Assembly (NCBI GenBank): GCA_023435705.1
Contig: JAEYRH010000008.1
Span: 345,937 to 409,936 of the forward strand
From: Bacillota bacterium
GTDB lineage: Bacteria; Bacillota; Clostridia; Christensenellales; UMGS416
Direction of reading: 5' to 3'
DNA length: 64,000 nucleotides
Part shown: piece by piece, positions 1-7,877 of the stretch
Numbering within the stretch: position 1 is the stretch's first letter
How the letters are laid out: each line of letters begins with the position of its first letter
Translations under genes and position numbers: made by a program
Notes under the pieces: model-generated
The model's database searches: none
What the model was told of the DNA's origin: nothing
The model's input: only the letters and a program-made list of their open reading frames with translations

Positions 1-522
1 GGCATAGCTGGACGCGCAGACACTCTCGGGCTTGACCCGTGGGATGAACGCCAGGCCCTTGGCCATGCCGATGAGCTCGGCCAGATAGGCGCGGGTGGGG
101 CCCTTTTCGCCGGCGTCAATGTGGAACTCCAGCTCCACGCCGCCTTTACCAGAGAGCGCGTCATAAATCTTGCCCAGCCGCTCCTCGTCAAACAGATAGG
201 CCAGCTGCAATGAGCAAAGCGTCTCCAGCGAGAGCTTCTCCCGGAGGTTCACAAGGGGCCTGCGCAAATAATTGCGGGTGTAGAACCCGATGGCGCCCTG
301 GCCCTTGCGGTGCACCAGCACGCAGGTGACCATCACCGACTCCTCGCAGTTGGATTGGGAGTCTGACCCAACGGAAATGCAGTAGCTGCTGTGGGGGTCT
401 TCGCGAAGAAAGTCCACCACGCGGTCAAACACGTCGTGAAAGGGGATCACACCATAGCGCACGCTCCGAAAGAGCGTCTCGTCGCTGAAGGTGATGCTGT
501 TGCCTGCCGATCGTTTTACCAT
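1..522 (-). CDS. YkuK-like RNase H-fold protein (DUF458), 3' end off the window
   Basis: The minus strand reads open from an ATG at 522 to the left edge, beginning MVKRSAGNSITFSDE, with AGGAGG just upstream. The middle, YCISVGSDSQS followed by VTCVLVHRKGQGAIGFY, matches what I know of the YkuK/DUF458 family, which has an RNase H-like fold and no settled function. About 174 codons are present, close to the family's usual length, so only a few C-terminal residues may be missing. A terminator and a tiny ORF lie directly upstream. Confidence 0.75.
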   Translation of the reverse strand, partial: MVKRSAGNSITFSDETLFRSVRYGVIPFHDVFDRVVDFLREDPHSSYCISVGSDSQSNCEESVMVTCVLVHRKGQGAIGFYTRNYLRRPLVNLREKLSLETLCSLQLAYLFDEERLGKIYDALSGKGGVELEFHIDAGEKGPTRAYLAELIGMAKGLAFIPRVKPESVCASSYA

Positions 523-570
523 ACGCCCTCCTGTCGCACCATTGATGCCGAAAATTTGCCCCGGATAAAC

Positions 571-598
571 AAAAACTCCCGCAGTTTCAGCGGGAGCG
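571..598 (-). terminator. Rho-independent terminator
   Basis: Read on the minus strand, GCTCCCGC and GCGGGAG pair around a 7-base loop and are followed by TTTTTG. It sits immediately after the 29-codon ORF at 601-690 and before the YkuK-like gene, so it ends transcription of the tiny ORF. Confidence 0.75.
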
Positions 599-600
599 CA

Positions 601-690
601 TCAAGCCGTATGGGCGCAACAACCCTGTTGCCGCCAAACGGGCCGCTCCCTGTGCTGATATTCCGATAGAGTTTGCCGGTTGAAGCTCAT
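601..690 (-). CDS. Candidate 29-residue small protein
   Basis: ATG at 690 is preceded by AGGAGG at 7-8 bases spacing. The frame runs 29 codons (starts MSFNRQTLSEYQ, ends QQGCCAHTA) to a TGA at 601, and a strong intrinsic terminator follows at once. Ribosome site, ORF and terminator together look like a complete miniature gene. It has no membrane segment and I do not recognise it. It could also be a leader peptide or chance. Confidence 0.4.
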   Translation of the reverse strand: MSFNRQTLSEYQHRERPVWRQQGCCAHTA

Positions 691-765
691 TTGCCTGCCT
701 CCTGCTGGATATTATATCACCGTTACCTTGTTTTTGTCATACCAGATATTGTTAAAAGAAATCTA

Positions 766-798
766 TAAAAAAGCACCCCCCGGTTCAGGAGGGCGCTC
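766..798 (-). terminator. Rho-independent terminator after the DUF4870 gene
   Basis: On the minus strand GCGCCCTCC pairs with GGGGGGTGC (two G-T pairs) around TGAACC, followed by TTTTTTAT. It lies 17 bases past the stop of the DUF4870 gene. Confidence 0.75.
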
Positions 799-814
799 TG
801 GACTCGCTAGAGGC

Positions 815-1195
815 TTACTTGAACCAGTTGATTACGTTCTTCTCGGCGAAGTCGGCGCACATCGGCACGCGCATGTCCTCACCCTTGGAGGCCTTGACCA
901 TGATGATGATGATATACACCAAAAAGCCAATGCCCACCAGGAACTGCAGGATGCCAAGCAGCAGCGGGATCACGATCGTGATGGCGGTGATGGCCGTCAA
1001 AATCCAGAAAATGATGTTGAGGATGCTGAACGCGGCACTCAGCACGAATGCCTGCGCACAATGGAACCGCACACGGTTGTCGTCTTTGACAACGGCCAAG
1101 CCGATCAGGCCAAGAACCCAACCAAAAATGTAAGACAGATAAATCCAGAATGCATTGTCGCTCTTCGCAACGGGCTGCGTATTGGGCTGAGACAT
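815..1195 (-). CDS. DUF4870 (Tic20-like) membrane protein
   Basis: A 126-residue protein that fits the DUF4870 family: a short polar N-terminus, then WIYLSYIFGWVLGLIGLAV, the RVRFHCAQAF segment typical of the family, and three hydrophobic segments including a run of isoleucines near residue 95. It is probably an inner-membrane protein; the family's role is unknown. The start is ATG at 1195 with AGGAGG upstream. It has its own promoter (with a Fur-like palindrome) and its own terminator, so it is a single-gene unit. Confidence 0.8.
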   Translation of the reverse strand: MSQPNTQPVAKSDNAFWIYLSYIFGWVLGLIGLAVVKDDNRVRFHCAQAFVLSAAFSILNIIFWILTAITAITIVIPLLLGILQFLVGIGFLVYIIIIMVKASKGEDMRVPMCADFAEKNVINWFK

Positions 1196-1215
1196 TGTGA
1201 TTCCTCCTTATGTAG

Positions 1216-1257
1216 AATGATTATTATCATTATACATGACCGATTGGGCCATCACAA
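1216..1257 (-). promoter_or_regulatory. Promoter of the DUF4870 gene with Fur-like palindrome
   Basis: On the minus strand TTGTGA (1257-1252), a 17-base spacer and TATAAT (1234-1229) form a good housekeeping promoter. Bases 1216-1234 overlap the -10 and match 14 of 19 positions of the Fur consensus, with AATGAT and ATCATT as inverted arms. Binding by Fur or a related regulator is inferred from this match only. Confidence 0.55.
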
Positions 1258-1264
1258 TAAACAA

Positions 1265-2512
1265 TCAAGCAATTACGCTGTTTTTTCCACTATTTTTTGC
1301 CAAAGAGCTTGAAACGGCCAGGCTTGCCGCCGCAGCCGCAGCACAAATCGCAAACACCGGCAGAAACCCGAAGGACTGGGCTATGCTGCCCATCAACGCC
1401 GGCAAAAACGTGAACGGCAGATTGACCAGGCTGGACATCACGAGGAACTGGGGGCGGTTTTGCTCGGTGGTAATGTCGATCACATAATTGGGAAAGCCCA
1501 TCCACGCCGCAAACGTGATGCCCGACAGGAAAGCCAGCGGGAAAGCGAGCCAGGCCCAGCCGGTGAGCGCCGCCGTGATGGCCAGCGCCATCACCAGAGC
1601 GATGTTGGCCTGGTCCAGCCGGATGATCCAAAGGTTGCCCAGCCTGCGGCTCACCAGCCCCCAAACCAGCCCGCCCGCGAGCGAACCGGCTGTCTGCATG
1701 GGGATCAGCAGCGCCGTGGTGGCCAGCGAGAACGAGAACTCCTGCTTGGAAAACAAGATGAGCAGCGGCAGCGCCGACACGGCCACGCCCTGCAGCGCCT
1801 GCACCGCCGTCATGCGCCGGAACGCGCCGTTTTCGCGGAAGAGCGCCGGGAAGGAGGCGATGTGCTTGATTGGGTTGTCCTGGTTCAGCTGCCGGTGGGG
1901 CACATCGCGCACAAAGCCCATCGCGATGGCCGATCCGCCCAGGAAAAGCCCGGCCAGGCCAAAAAGTATCGCATAGCGGGCGGTGAGCGCTAGGCCCTCC
2001 TGCCGCAGCACGAAGCCCACGGCGGCGCTGCCAAGCAGCGCCAGCGCCCCGCCGAAAAGCTGCTGCCAGCCCAGGATCATGCCCCGGCGCTTGGGGTCGG
2101 CCAGCCTGCCAAACAGGTCGTACCAGCCGATCAGCACGCAGCCGTCACCGGCCCACAAAAGAGCGTAAAGCACCAGAAAGACCAGCAGCGCAGGCCCGTT
2201 GGCCAGGCCGCCGGCCAGCACCAGCGCCATCACCAGCGGCAGTGAGTAAAACACGGCCATCAGGGCCGTGATGGCGCGGGGCAGGTTTTTCATGCGGCCT
2301 GCCTGGATGCCCACAAAAAGCTGCATCAATGTGCTGGGCGCCACGCGGATGGCGCTCACCAGCCCGGCCAGCGCAAGGCTGCCGCCCATGGAGGAGATGA
2401 ACACCGACACCACGGCGTTGCCATCGATGAAGGCCAGGCCCAGAAAGAAGATGATGCCCTGCCAGAGCAGGGCCCGCTCGTTGCGGCGCTGGAAGAGAAA
2501 CTGGTTTTCCAT
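1265..2512 (-). CDS. MFS transporter
   Basis: About 415 residues with roughly twelve hydrophobic segments and a basic cytoplasmic loop near the middle (DPKRRGMILGWQQL), the layout of a major facilitator superfamily permease. The substrate cannot be read from the sequence. I use the ATG at 2512 (MENQFLFQRR) rather than the one two codons upstream; the ribosome site is weak. It diverges from the nitroreductase gene to the right. The 3' end lies close to the DUF4870 promoter, with no clear terminator between. Confidence 0.75.
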   Translation of the reverse strand: MENQFLFQRRNERALLWQGIIFFLGLAFIDGNAVVSVFISSMGGSLALAGLVSAIRVAPSTLMQLFVGIQAGRMKNLPRAITALMAVFYSLPLVMALVLAGGLANGPALLVFLVLYALLWAGDGCVLIGWYDLFGRLADPKRRGMILGWQQLFGGALALLGSAAVGFVLRQEGLALTARYAILFGLAGLFLGGSAIAMGFVRDVPHRQLNQDNPIKHIASFPALFRENGAFRRMTAVQALQGVAVSALPLLILFSKQEFSFSLATTALLIPMQTAGSLAGGLVWGLVSRRLGNLWIIRLDQANIALVMALAITAALTGWAWLAFPLAFLSGITFAAWMGFPNYVIDITTEQNRPQFLVMSSLVNLPFTFLPALMGSIAQSFGFLPVFAICAAAAAASLAVSSSLAKNSGKNSVIA

Positions 2513-2584
2513 AGGCACCCCGGCGCAAAATTTGCTATATCATTGTAGCACAACCCGTTGCTGCAAATCAGGGGGTGGAGGCTG

Positions 2585-2613
2585 TTGAAATCAACGCATC
2601 CGGGTTATATTAT
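2585..2613 (+). promoter_or_regulatory. Promoter of the nitroreductase gene
   Basis: TTGAAA (2585-2590), 17 bases, TATTAT (2608-2613), about 33 bases before the chosen ATG. Confidence 0.5.
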
Positions 2614-2645
2614 GAAGACAGATGACCCCTGCCGGAGGCTTGCAG

Positions 2646-3248
2646 ATGCATAGGGATTATTACGAAGCCGTGGAGCATCGGCGCAGCTACTATTCCATCA
2701 CAAAGGACTCCCCGATCCCCAACAGCCGTATTGTGGAGATCGTGCAATTTGCCGTCAGGCACGCCCCTTCCGCCTACAACTCCCAGGGCGGCCGGGCGGT
2801 GGTGCTGCTGGGTGGGGAGCATGACGCGCTCTGGGCCATCGTGATGGACACTTTGCGGCCCCTGGTGCCCGCGGGCAGCTTTGCCAAAACCGAAACCAAG
2901 GTGAAGGGCTTTGCCGCCGGCCATGGCACGGTGCTGTTTTTTGAGGACCAGGCCGTGGTGGAACGGATGCAGCGGGACAACCCGCTTTACCGCGACAAAT
3001 TCCCACCCTGGTCGCTGCAAAGCTCCGGCATGCTGCAGCACATTGTGTGGACGGCGCTGGAACTGGAAGGTCTGGGTGCGTCGTTGCAGCATTACAACCC
3101 GCTGATCGACAGCCAGGTCAAGGCCCGCTGGGGCATCCCGGAAAGCTGGCAGCTCATTTCGCAGATGCCCTTCGGCACGCCATCAGCGCAGCCGGGGGCA
3201 AAGGAGTTTTTGCCGGTGGAAGAGCGGGTGTGGGTGGTTGGAGGGTAA
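2646..3248 (+). CDS. Nitroreductase family protein (Frm2/HBN1-like)
   Basis: A 200-residue FMN-dependent nitroreductase of the short fungal/bacterial Frm2-like branch. Visible features are the N-terminal HRRSYYSI (FMN phosphate contact region), APSAYNSQGGRAVVLLG, SSGMLQHIVWTALELEGLGASLQHYNP and the C-terminal MPFGTP. Such enzymes reduce nitro compounds or quinones with NAD(P)H in the cytoplasm. The ATG at 2646 is chosen because GGAGG stands 7 bases upstream; an ATG 24 bases earlier lacks one. Single-gene unit, followed by repeat-filled spacer. Confidence 0.8.
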   Translation: MHRDYYEAVEHRRSYYSITKDSPIPNSRIVEIVQFAVRHAPSAYNSQGGRAVVLLGGEHDALWAIVMDTLRPLVPAGSFAKTETKVKGFAAGHGTVLFFEDQAVVERMQRDNPLYRDKFPPWSLQSSGMLQHIVWTALELEGLGASLQHYNPLIDSQVKARWGIPESWQLISQMPFGTPSAQPGAKEFLPVEERVWVVGG

Positions 3249-3284
3249 ATTCATGGTCATTGGGTTACATGTTGTTGCCTTATT

Positions 3285-3590
3285 AAGCGGGCGGGTACGG
3301 AGCCCGGCCCGTACATAGACCGCCATGTTCATGGTGTAATCCTTATACATGCAAGTAGTAGCCCGATTCTCAGATGCGTAAGAAATCCCCTGGCCTCTGT
3401 GAAGGCCATCCCCCCTTGAATTTTTGCCTTCGGCAAAAACAAGGGCGGGTAGGGACTCGTTCTACCACACTATTCAGTAGGGGCGGGGCTCCGCCCCGGC
3501 CCGCACATCTGGCAAGAGTGATCGTATGGGCAAATTGCATTCACCCGAGAACTCCCCCTGCCGCTTTCGGGGGCAGGGGGAGTTATATGT
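3285..3590 (+). repeat. Spacer made of interspersed palindromic repeats
   Basis: No gene. It holds a GGGCGGGTACGGAGCCCG-type palindrome at 3287, a CCCCCCTTGAATTTTTGCC..GGCAAAAAC hairpin module near 3411, a GGGGCGGGGCTCCGCCCC module at 3480, and a strong hairpin with arms AACTCCCCCTGCC/GGCAGGGGGAGTT at about 3550-3584. The same modules recur through the window. TATAAT at 3593-3598, right after the last hairpin, may be the -10 of ribA. Confidence 0.7.
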
Positions 3591-3626
3591 GGTATAATAA
3601 GTAATCATCTCCCTTCGGAGGAAACC

Positions 3627-4676
3627 ATGCTGATCACTGTCGAAGAAGCAATTCTCCTCACCAAATCCCAGCAGTTGCTCCTCATCGCCGACGATGAGTC
3701 TGAGCAGAGCCAATGCACACTGTTTATGCCAGCTCAATACGCCAATGCCGATACCCTCTCCCAAATGGCCACATTGGCCGGCGGCACCGTGTATGCCGCG
3801 CTGCCGGAGGATGCCGCGCAAACCGGCGAGGCCACCTTCACCGGCCTGGGCAGCCTGCCCGTGGTGCGGGCCAAAAGCGGCGGCGTGCTGCGGAGCGCCG
3901 GGGCGGCAGAGGCGGCAGTGGATCTGGCGGCGGCTGCTGGCCTGAACCGCGCGGGGCTGATCGCCCTGGTGGCCGGGCCCGACGGCAAGCCTGCCAGCCG
4001 CACGGTGTGGAGCGGGATGGCCCGGGTGCGGGCGCTGCCGGTGGTGACCATCGAGGCACTCATTGCCTGGCGCAGGGAGCGCGACACCTATGTGACCTGC
4101 GAGGCCGAGGCCAACCTGCCCACCGAATACGGCGCGTTCCGCATGGTGGGCTTCGTGAACCGCCTCAACGGAGAGCATCATGTGGCGCTGGTGATGGGCG
4201 GCATCTCGCCCGACGAGCCGGTGCTGGTGCGGGTGCACTCCGAGTGCCTGACCGGCGACGCGTTTCACTCCTTGAAGTGCGACTGCGGCCAGCAGCTGGA
4301 GGCGGCGCTCAGGGCCATCGCGCGGGAGGGAAAAGGCATCCTGCTCTATCTGCGGCAGGAGGGCCGGGGCATCGGCCTGATCAACAAGATCAAGGCCTAC
4401 AAGCTGCAGGAGCAGGGGCTGGACACCGAGGAGGCCAACCTGGCGCTGGGCTTCCCGGCGGACATGCGCGATTACGGCATCGGCGCGCAGATCCTGAGCG
4501 CGTTGGGCGCCCGCAAGCTTAGGCTGATGACCAACAACCCGAAAAAGCTGGTGGGCCTCAATGGCCACGGCATTGAGCTCGTGGAGCGGGTGCCGCTTTT
4601 GATCGAGCCAAACGAGGTGAACAAGCGGTATTTTGAGACCAAAGAGCAGAAGATGGGGCATTTGTTTCATCGGTGA
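3627..4676 (+). CDS. ribA: GTP cyclohydrolase II with degenerate DHBP synthase domain
   Basis: A 349-residue RibBA-like protein. Residues about 155-345 are a complete GTP cyclohydrolase II, the first step of riboflavin synthesis: zinc cysteines in [19 protein letters not shown], the catalytic [11 protein letters not shown], and [12 protein letters not shown]. The N-terminal 150 residues align with 3,4-dihydroxy-2-butanone 4-phosphate synthase, but the usual RENEGD reads SEQSQC and the RAGHTEA segment reads RSAGAAEA. That half is therefore probably inactive. The ATG follows CGGAGG. No other riboflavin gene is nearby and I see no FMN riboswitch. Confidence 0.85.
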   Translation: MLITVEEAILLTKSQQLLLIADDESEQSQCTLFMPAQYANADTLSQMATLAGGTVYAALPEDAAQTGEATFTGLGSLPVVRAKSGGVLRSAGAAEAAVDLAAAAGLNRAGLIALVAGPDGKPASRTVWSGMARVRALPVVTIEALIAWRRERDTYVTCEAEANLPTEYGAFRMVGFVNRLNGEHHVALVMGGISPDEPVLVRVHSECLTGDAFHSLKCDCGQQLEAALRAIAREGKGILLYLRQEGRGIGLINKIKAYKLQEQGLDTEEANLALGFPADMRDYGIGAQILSALGARKLRLMTNNPKKLVGLNGHGIELVERVPLLIEPNEVNKRYFETKEQKMGHLFHR

Positions 4677-4822
4677 TGTGGGCGAATTGCATTCGCCCGG
4701 AGCACCATAGGAACGCCCGCTGTGGCGCTCCATGCTGCAGCCCATTCATTCGGGCCTATAAACACGGGCCGGGGCGGAGCCATAAACACGGGCCGGAGCG
4801 GAGCCCGGCCCCTACTGGAGAG
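4677..4822 (+). repeat. Interspersed palindromic repeats
   Basis: GGGCGAATTGCATTCGCCC at 4680 and two tandem GGGCCGGGGCGGAGCC-type modules at 4765-4815, the second complete with GAGCCCGGCCCCTACT. Confidence 0.65.
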
Positions 4823-4879
4823 ATTGAGATCGCATCGTCGACCAATGAACCTTTTCCTGCAAATTGTTTTTCCAATCAA

Positions 4880-4930
4880 TTGACATTGCACACCCCCCAT
4901 GCTATTTTGTATCCATACTAATAGAATAGT
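4880..4930 (+). promoter_or_regulatory. Promoter and candidate operator of the blaI-M56 pair
   Basis: TTGACA (4880-4885), 17 bases, TATTTT (4903-4908) is near consensus. Just downstream, ACTAATAGAATAGT (4917-4930) is an imperfect palindrome with ACTA/TAGT arms, placed where an autorepressing BlaI-type protein would bind. Promoter is seen directly; the operator role is inferred. Confidence 0.6.
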
Positions 4931-4942
4931 CCGAGGGGCAGT

Positions 4943-5317
4943 ATGGAACCGATCAAATTGTTTGACGCTGAACTGAAACTGATGGAGATCCTCTGGGAGA
5001 AGGCACCGCTCACGGCCAAAGAGGTGAGCAAAATCGCCGCCCGCCACATCGGGTGGAACAAAAACACCACCTACACCGTGCTGACCAAGCTGGTGCAGAA
5101 GGGCGCGGTGAAGCGCAGCGAGCCGGACTTTGTGTGCGAGCCGCTGGTGAGCCGCGATGAGGTGGCCGAGACGGAGACCAAAAGGCTGATCGACAGGCTC
5201 TACGACGGCTCCCCCACGGCGTTTCTGACCTCCTTTTTGCAGAAGGAGAAGCTGAGCGAGCGGGAGCTCAGGGGGCTCCGCGACATCATCGACCGGGGCT
5301 TCGGCGGCGAAAGCTGA
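4943..5317 (+). CDS. BlaI/MecI/CopY family repressor
   Basis: A 124-residue winged-helix repressor. The N-terminal half shows the family pattern LKLMEILWEK, then TAKEVSK and NKNTTYTVLTKLVQKGAV (recognition helix and wing). The C-terminal half is helical and suits dimerisation, ending in a proteolysis-prone linker region. BlaI-type repressors are usually inactivated by a partner membrane peptidase, and one follows 8 bases after the stop. The operon has a strong promoter with a palindrome that may be its own operator. What it controls beyond itself is unknown; no beta-lactamase is present. Confidence 0.85.
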   Translation: MEPIKLFDAELKLMEILWEKAPLTAKEVSKIAARHIGWNKNTTYTVLTKLVQKGAVKRSEPDFVCEPLVSRDEVAETETKRLIDRLYDGSPTAFLTSFLQKEKLSERELRGLRDIIDRGFGGES

Positions 5318-5325
5318 GGGGTTGC

Positions 5326-6345
5326 ATGGGCGCTGCGTTTTATCTGGTGCTGAATATGGGCATCACGGCGTCGGCCATTGGCCTGGTCGTGCTTCTGCTG
5401 CGGCTGGCGCTGGGCAAACGGCTGCCGGCACTGGCGCGATACGGGCTGTGGGCGCTGGTGCTGTTGCGGCTGCTGTTGCCGTTTGCACTGCCAAGCGAGC
5501 TAAGCGCGCTCAACCCGGTGGCCCGGTTTGTCACTCCAATCGCCTCCTGGCCGGTGGGCGGGCAGCTCACAATGATGAACTCCGTGCAGCAGGCCGAAAG
5601 CATGCCGGCTACGATCACCAATTTCATCGGCGCGGCGGAGCCCAGCGGCCCCCAGGCCATCCTCTTCAAGACCGAGGCGGCGCAATCAACCTTCGACACA
5701 CTGGGCGCGGTGTGGCTGGCCGGCGTGGCAGTCACGGCGCTGAGCGCCTGCGCACTCTATGCCCTCACGGAGGCAAAGCTCCGGCGCGCCCGGCCTGTGG
5801 AAAGTGGCGGCTTGCTCGCACAATGCGCCGCGCGGGTGGGGCTGAAGCGCAAGGTGCGGTTGTTGGAATCCAATGATGTCAGCTCCCCGGCGGCGTTCGG
5901 CATGCTGCGGCCCGCCATCGTGATCCCGCCGGGCCTTGTCCAATCCCCGGAGGCGTTGGAGCCGGTGCTGCTGCACGAGCTTGCGCACATCCGCCGGGGC
6001 GACACCTATCGCCCGCTGCTGTTCCTGCTCCTTTGCCTGCACTGGTACAACCCGTTCCTCTGGCTGGTTTGGCTGCTTTCCCGGGCCGACATGGAGCTGG
6101 CCTGCGACGCCGCCGTGTTGAAACGGCTGGATCGCGATGGGCGCAAACAATACGCGCTGGCCCTGGCGGGCCTTGCGGCCAGGCCCGAGCCGGTGCTTTC
6201 GGCGGCCTTCGGCGCAAGCGATGTGAAGCATCGGGTGCTGGCTGTGGTGAACTACAAGCGCGTTACCCTCGTTGCGGCAATCCTCAGCGCGGCGTTGTTT
6301 GTGCTGCTGGCGGCGGTGCTGCTGACCAACCCGGTGGTTGGGTAG
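5326..6345 (+). CDS. M56 family membrane metallopeptidase (BlaR1/MecR1-like)
   Basis: A 339-residue polytopic membrane protease. Two transmembrane segments at the N-terminus, the zinc motif HELAH in VLLHELAHIRRGDTYRP (near residue 215), a second helix pair (LLFLLLCLHWYNPFLWLVW) and ELACDAAVLKRL, which provides the third zinc ligand. It stops just after a final membrane segment, so the extracellular penicillin-binding sensor domain of BlaR1 is missing. It probably cleaves the upstream BlaI-type repressor in response to another signal. Cotranscribed with that gene. Confidence 0.85.
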   Translation: MGAAFYLVLNMGITASAIGLVVLLLRLALGKRLPALARYGLWALVLLRLLLPFALPSELSALNPVARFVTPIASWPVGGQLTMMNSVQQAESMPATITNFIGAAEPSGPQAILFKTEAAQSTFDTLGAVWLAGVAVTALSACALYALTEAKLRRARPVESGGLLAQCAARVGLKRKVRLLESNDVSSPAAFGMLRPAIVIPPGLVQSPEALEPVLLHELAHIRRGDTYRPLLFLLLCLHWYNPFLWLVWLLSRADMELACDAAVLKRLDRDGRKQYALALAGLAARPEPVLSAAFGASDVKHRVLAVVNYKRVTLVAAILSAALFVLLAAVLLTNPVVG

Positions 6346-6436
6346 GAGGTTATACGGCATTAGTTCCGTATATTTCCCCTAGGGCGGCTCAATTCCTACC
6401 AAACCGGATTCTACATTTGGATTACCAAAAAGACTA

Positions 6437-6466
6437 TTGACTGCTATTTCATTGCAGTGATATTTT
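6437..6466 (+). promoter_or_regulatory. Promoter of the SRPBCC gene
   Basis: TTGACT (6437-6442), 18 bases, TATTTT (6461-6466), in an AT-rich stretch before AAGGAG and the ATG at 6504. Confidence 0.5.
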
Positions 6467-6503
6467 ATATTCAAAAAGAATCATATTGGAAAGGAGTACA
6501 CTC

Positions 6504-6953
6504 ATGAACATTTCTGTTGACAAAAGAGCTCCTGTTTTTGCATCCTCTCAAATAACAATTGAATCAACAATCGACAACGTCTGGAAAACCTTGACAGAAT
6601 TAAAGCAATGGCCCAATTGGCAATCCTCCGTTACAGAAGTAAACGTGAATGAACCAGTCAATGAAGGCACTGAATTCACATGGAAAGCTGATGGTATCGT
6701 TTTCAAGTCAAAGATCCACACCATGAAGCCGAGAGCAATGTTTGGATGGACAGGAAAAACAATAGGCGCTTATGCAATCCATAACTGGCAATTCACTGAA
6801 CAAGATGATGTTGTAATTGTCAATGTTGAAGAGAGCCTTCAGGGTGTTTTACCGAAACTGTTAAGGAAGAATTTCCAAGAGAGCCTCAGAAAAGGAATAG
6901 ATAAGAACCTGAACGAATTGAAAGCAGCTTCAGAGTCGAAAAGTAAGGTTTAA
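6504..6953 (+). CDS. SRPBCC (START-like) family protein
   Basis: A 149-residue single-domain protein with the polyketide cyclase/dehydrase-type pattern: FASSQITIESTIDNVWKTL at the N-terminus, WPNWQSSVTEV, GTEFTWKADG and a long C-terminal helix (ESLRKGIDKNLNELKAA). Such proteins bind a small hydrophobic ligand in a cavity; the ligand is unknown. ATG at 6504 is preceded by AAGGAG; the earlier in-frame TTG is not needed. It is clearly more AT-rich than its neighbours, which suggests acquisition. Confidence 0.75.
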   Translation: MNISVDKRAPVFASSQITIESTIDNVWKTLTELKQWPNWQSSVTEVNVNEPVNEGTEFTWKADGIVFKSKIHTMKPRAMFGWTGKTIGAYAIHNWQFTEQDDVVIVNVEESLQGVLPKLLRKNFQESLRKGIDKNLNELKAASESKSKV

Positions 6954-7052
6954 TGCGAAAAACATAAGATGCGCATTCAGGCATTCTTCTCTGAATTTTC
7001 CGCTAAAGCCTTCAAGATAAGCATTTAGAAAAGACTTGCTGGTTTCAATAAG

Positions 7053-7204
7053 CAAGTGATCAACCCCCTTTTCATAAAACATTCGCTCATCACGATGCTC
7101 ATCCGGCCCAGTATCTGGCTAAATCAGAAGCCGACCTGCAGGCTGCCATCAAGACTGGGCCGATTGAGGCACAGGCTGCTTTCATCAAGAAGCAAATGGG
7201 CTAG
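7053..7204 (+). pseudogene. C-terminal fragment of a lost gene
   Basis: A frame open from a stop near 7051 reads HPAQYLAKSEADLQAAIK..IEAQAAFIKKQMG and ends at TAG 7202-7204. It has no start with a ribosome site, yet looks like real protein (amphipathic helices, GC-rich codons), unlike the AT-rich DNA just before it. It may be the tail of a gene cut off when the AT-rich SRPBCC segment arrived. I do not recognise the family. Confidence 0.35.
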
Positions 7205-7233
7205 TAACAATGATCTTGCCAATGGGAGTGAAA

Positions 7234-7875
7234 ATGCCGAACAGACTTGTCATTACAGTAGTGGTTCTTCTGCTAGCAGCAACATTGACTGGCTGCGGCG
7301 CGGCGCAACCGGTTGGCACTGCCGCCCCGTCTGCCACACAAAAATCCATATCAATAACCCCTACCCCCTCACCAGCGGCAGGATCGCTGGAGGCCGCCCG
7401 CGCCCTCATCGCCGGCTGGCTCAAGCGCGAAGTGCCCGATTTCAACATGGACAGCCTAAGCGATCTTGAGGAAACAGACCTCGGCATCGAGCACCTTTAT
7501 GAGCTCACAGAAACACGGTTCTATACCCTCGGCAGCTTTCTTTACACGCTGCATGGCGGCAATGTCTCCCGCCTCTATTGCCTCACCACGCTGGACGCCC
7601 TTTTGGAGGATATGGACGGCGACAGCAAGGACGAGCTCGTGTTGCTATGCGACAACGGCTCAGGCTTGTATGTTTATCAGCTTTTCATTGTGAAGGGCGG
7701 GGCGGTGTATGAGCACACCATTGAGAGCACCGCCGGCGAGTATGGCTACCGGTTGGGCACGATGTGCTCCTGCGGTGTGCAGCTGCTGAAGGTGCAGCTG
7801 GAAAATGGCCAGGAGGCCGGGGCGGAAGTGGTGGGCGTGGTGATGCTGAGGGATGGACAGGTTGTGGTGGAGTGA
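7234..7875 (+). CDS. Secreted lipoprotein of unknown function
   Basis: A 213-residue protein with a lipoprotein signal: MPNRLVITVVVLLLAATLTGCG, lipobox LTGC. A Pro/Thr/Ser linker follows, then a folded part with LEDMDGDSKDELVLLCDNGSG, an Asp-rich calcium-binding-like loop of the kind found in VCBS/FG-GAP-type propeller repeats. It should be anchored on the outer face of the membrane. ATG at 7234 is used because GGGAGTGA stands upstream; an earlier in-frame ATG at 7210 would spoil the signal peptide. Ends 2 bases before a convergent gene. Confidence 0.65.
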   Translation: MPNRLVITVVVLLLAATLTGCGAAQPVGTAAPSATQKSISITPTPSPAAGSLEAARALIAGWLKREVPDFNMDSLSDLEETDLGIEHLYELTETRFYTLGSFLYTLHGGNVSRLYCLTTLDALLEDMDGDSKDELVLLCDNGSGLYVYQLFIVKGGAVYEHTIESTAGEYGYRLGTMCSCGVQLLKVQLENGQEAGAEVVGVVMLRDGQVVVE

Positions 7876-7877
7876 TA

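Noticed and set aside
3593..3640. FMN riboswitch before ribA
   Set aside because: The leader between the -10 and the ATG is under 40 bases, too short for the aptamer.
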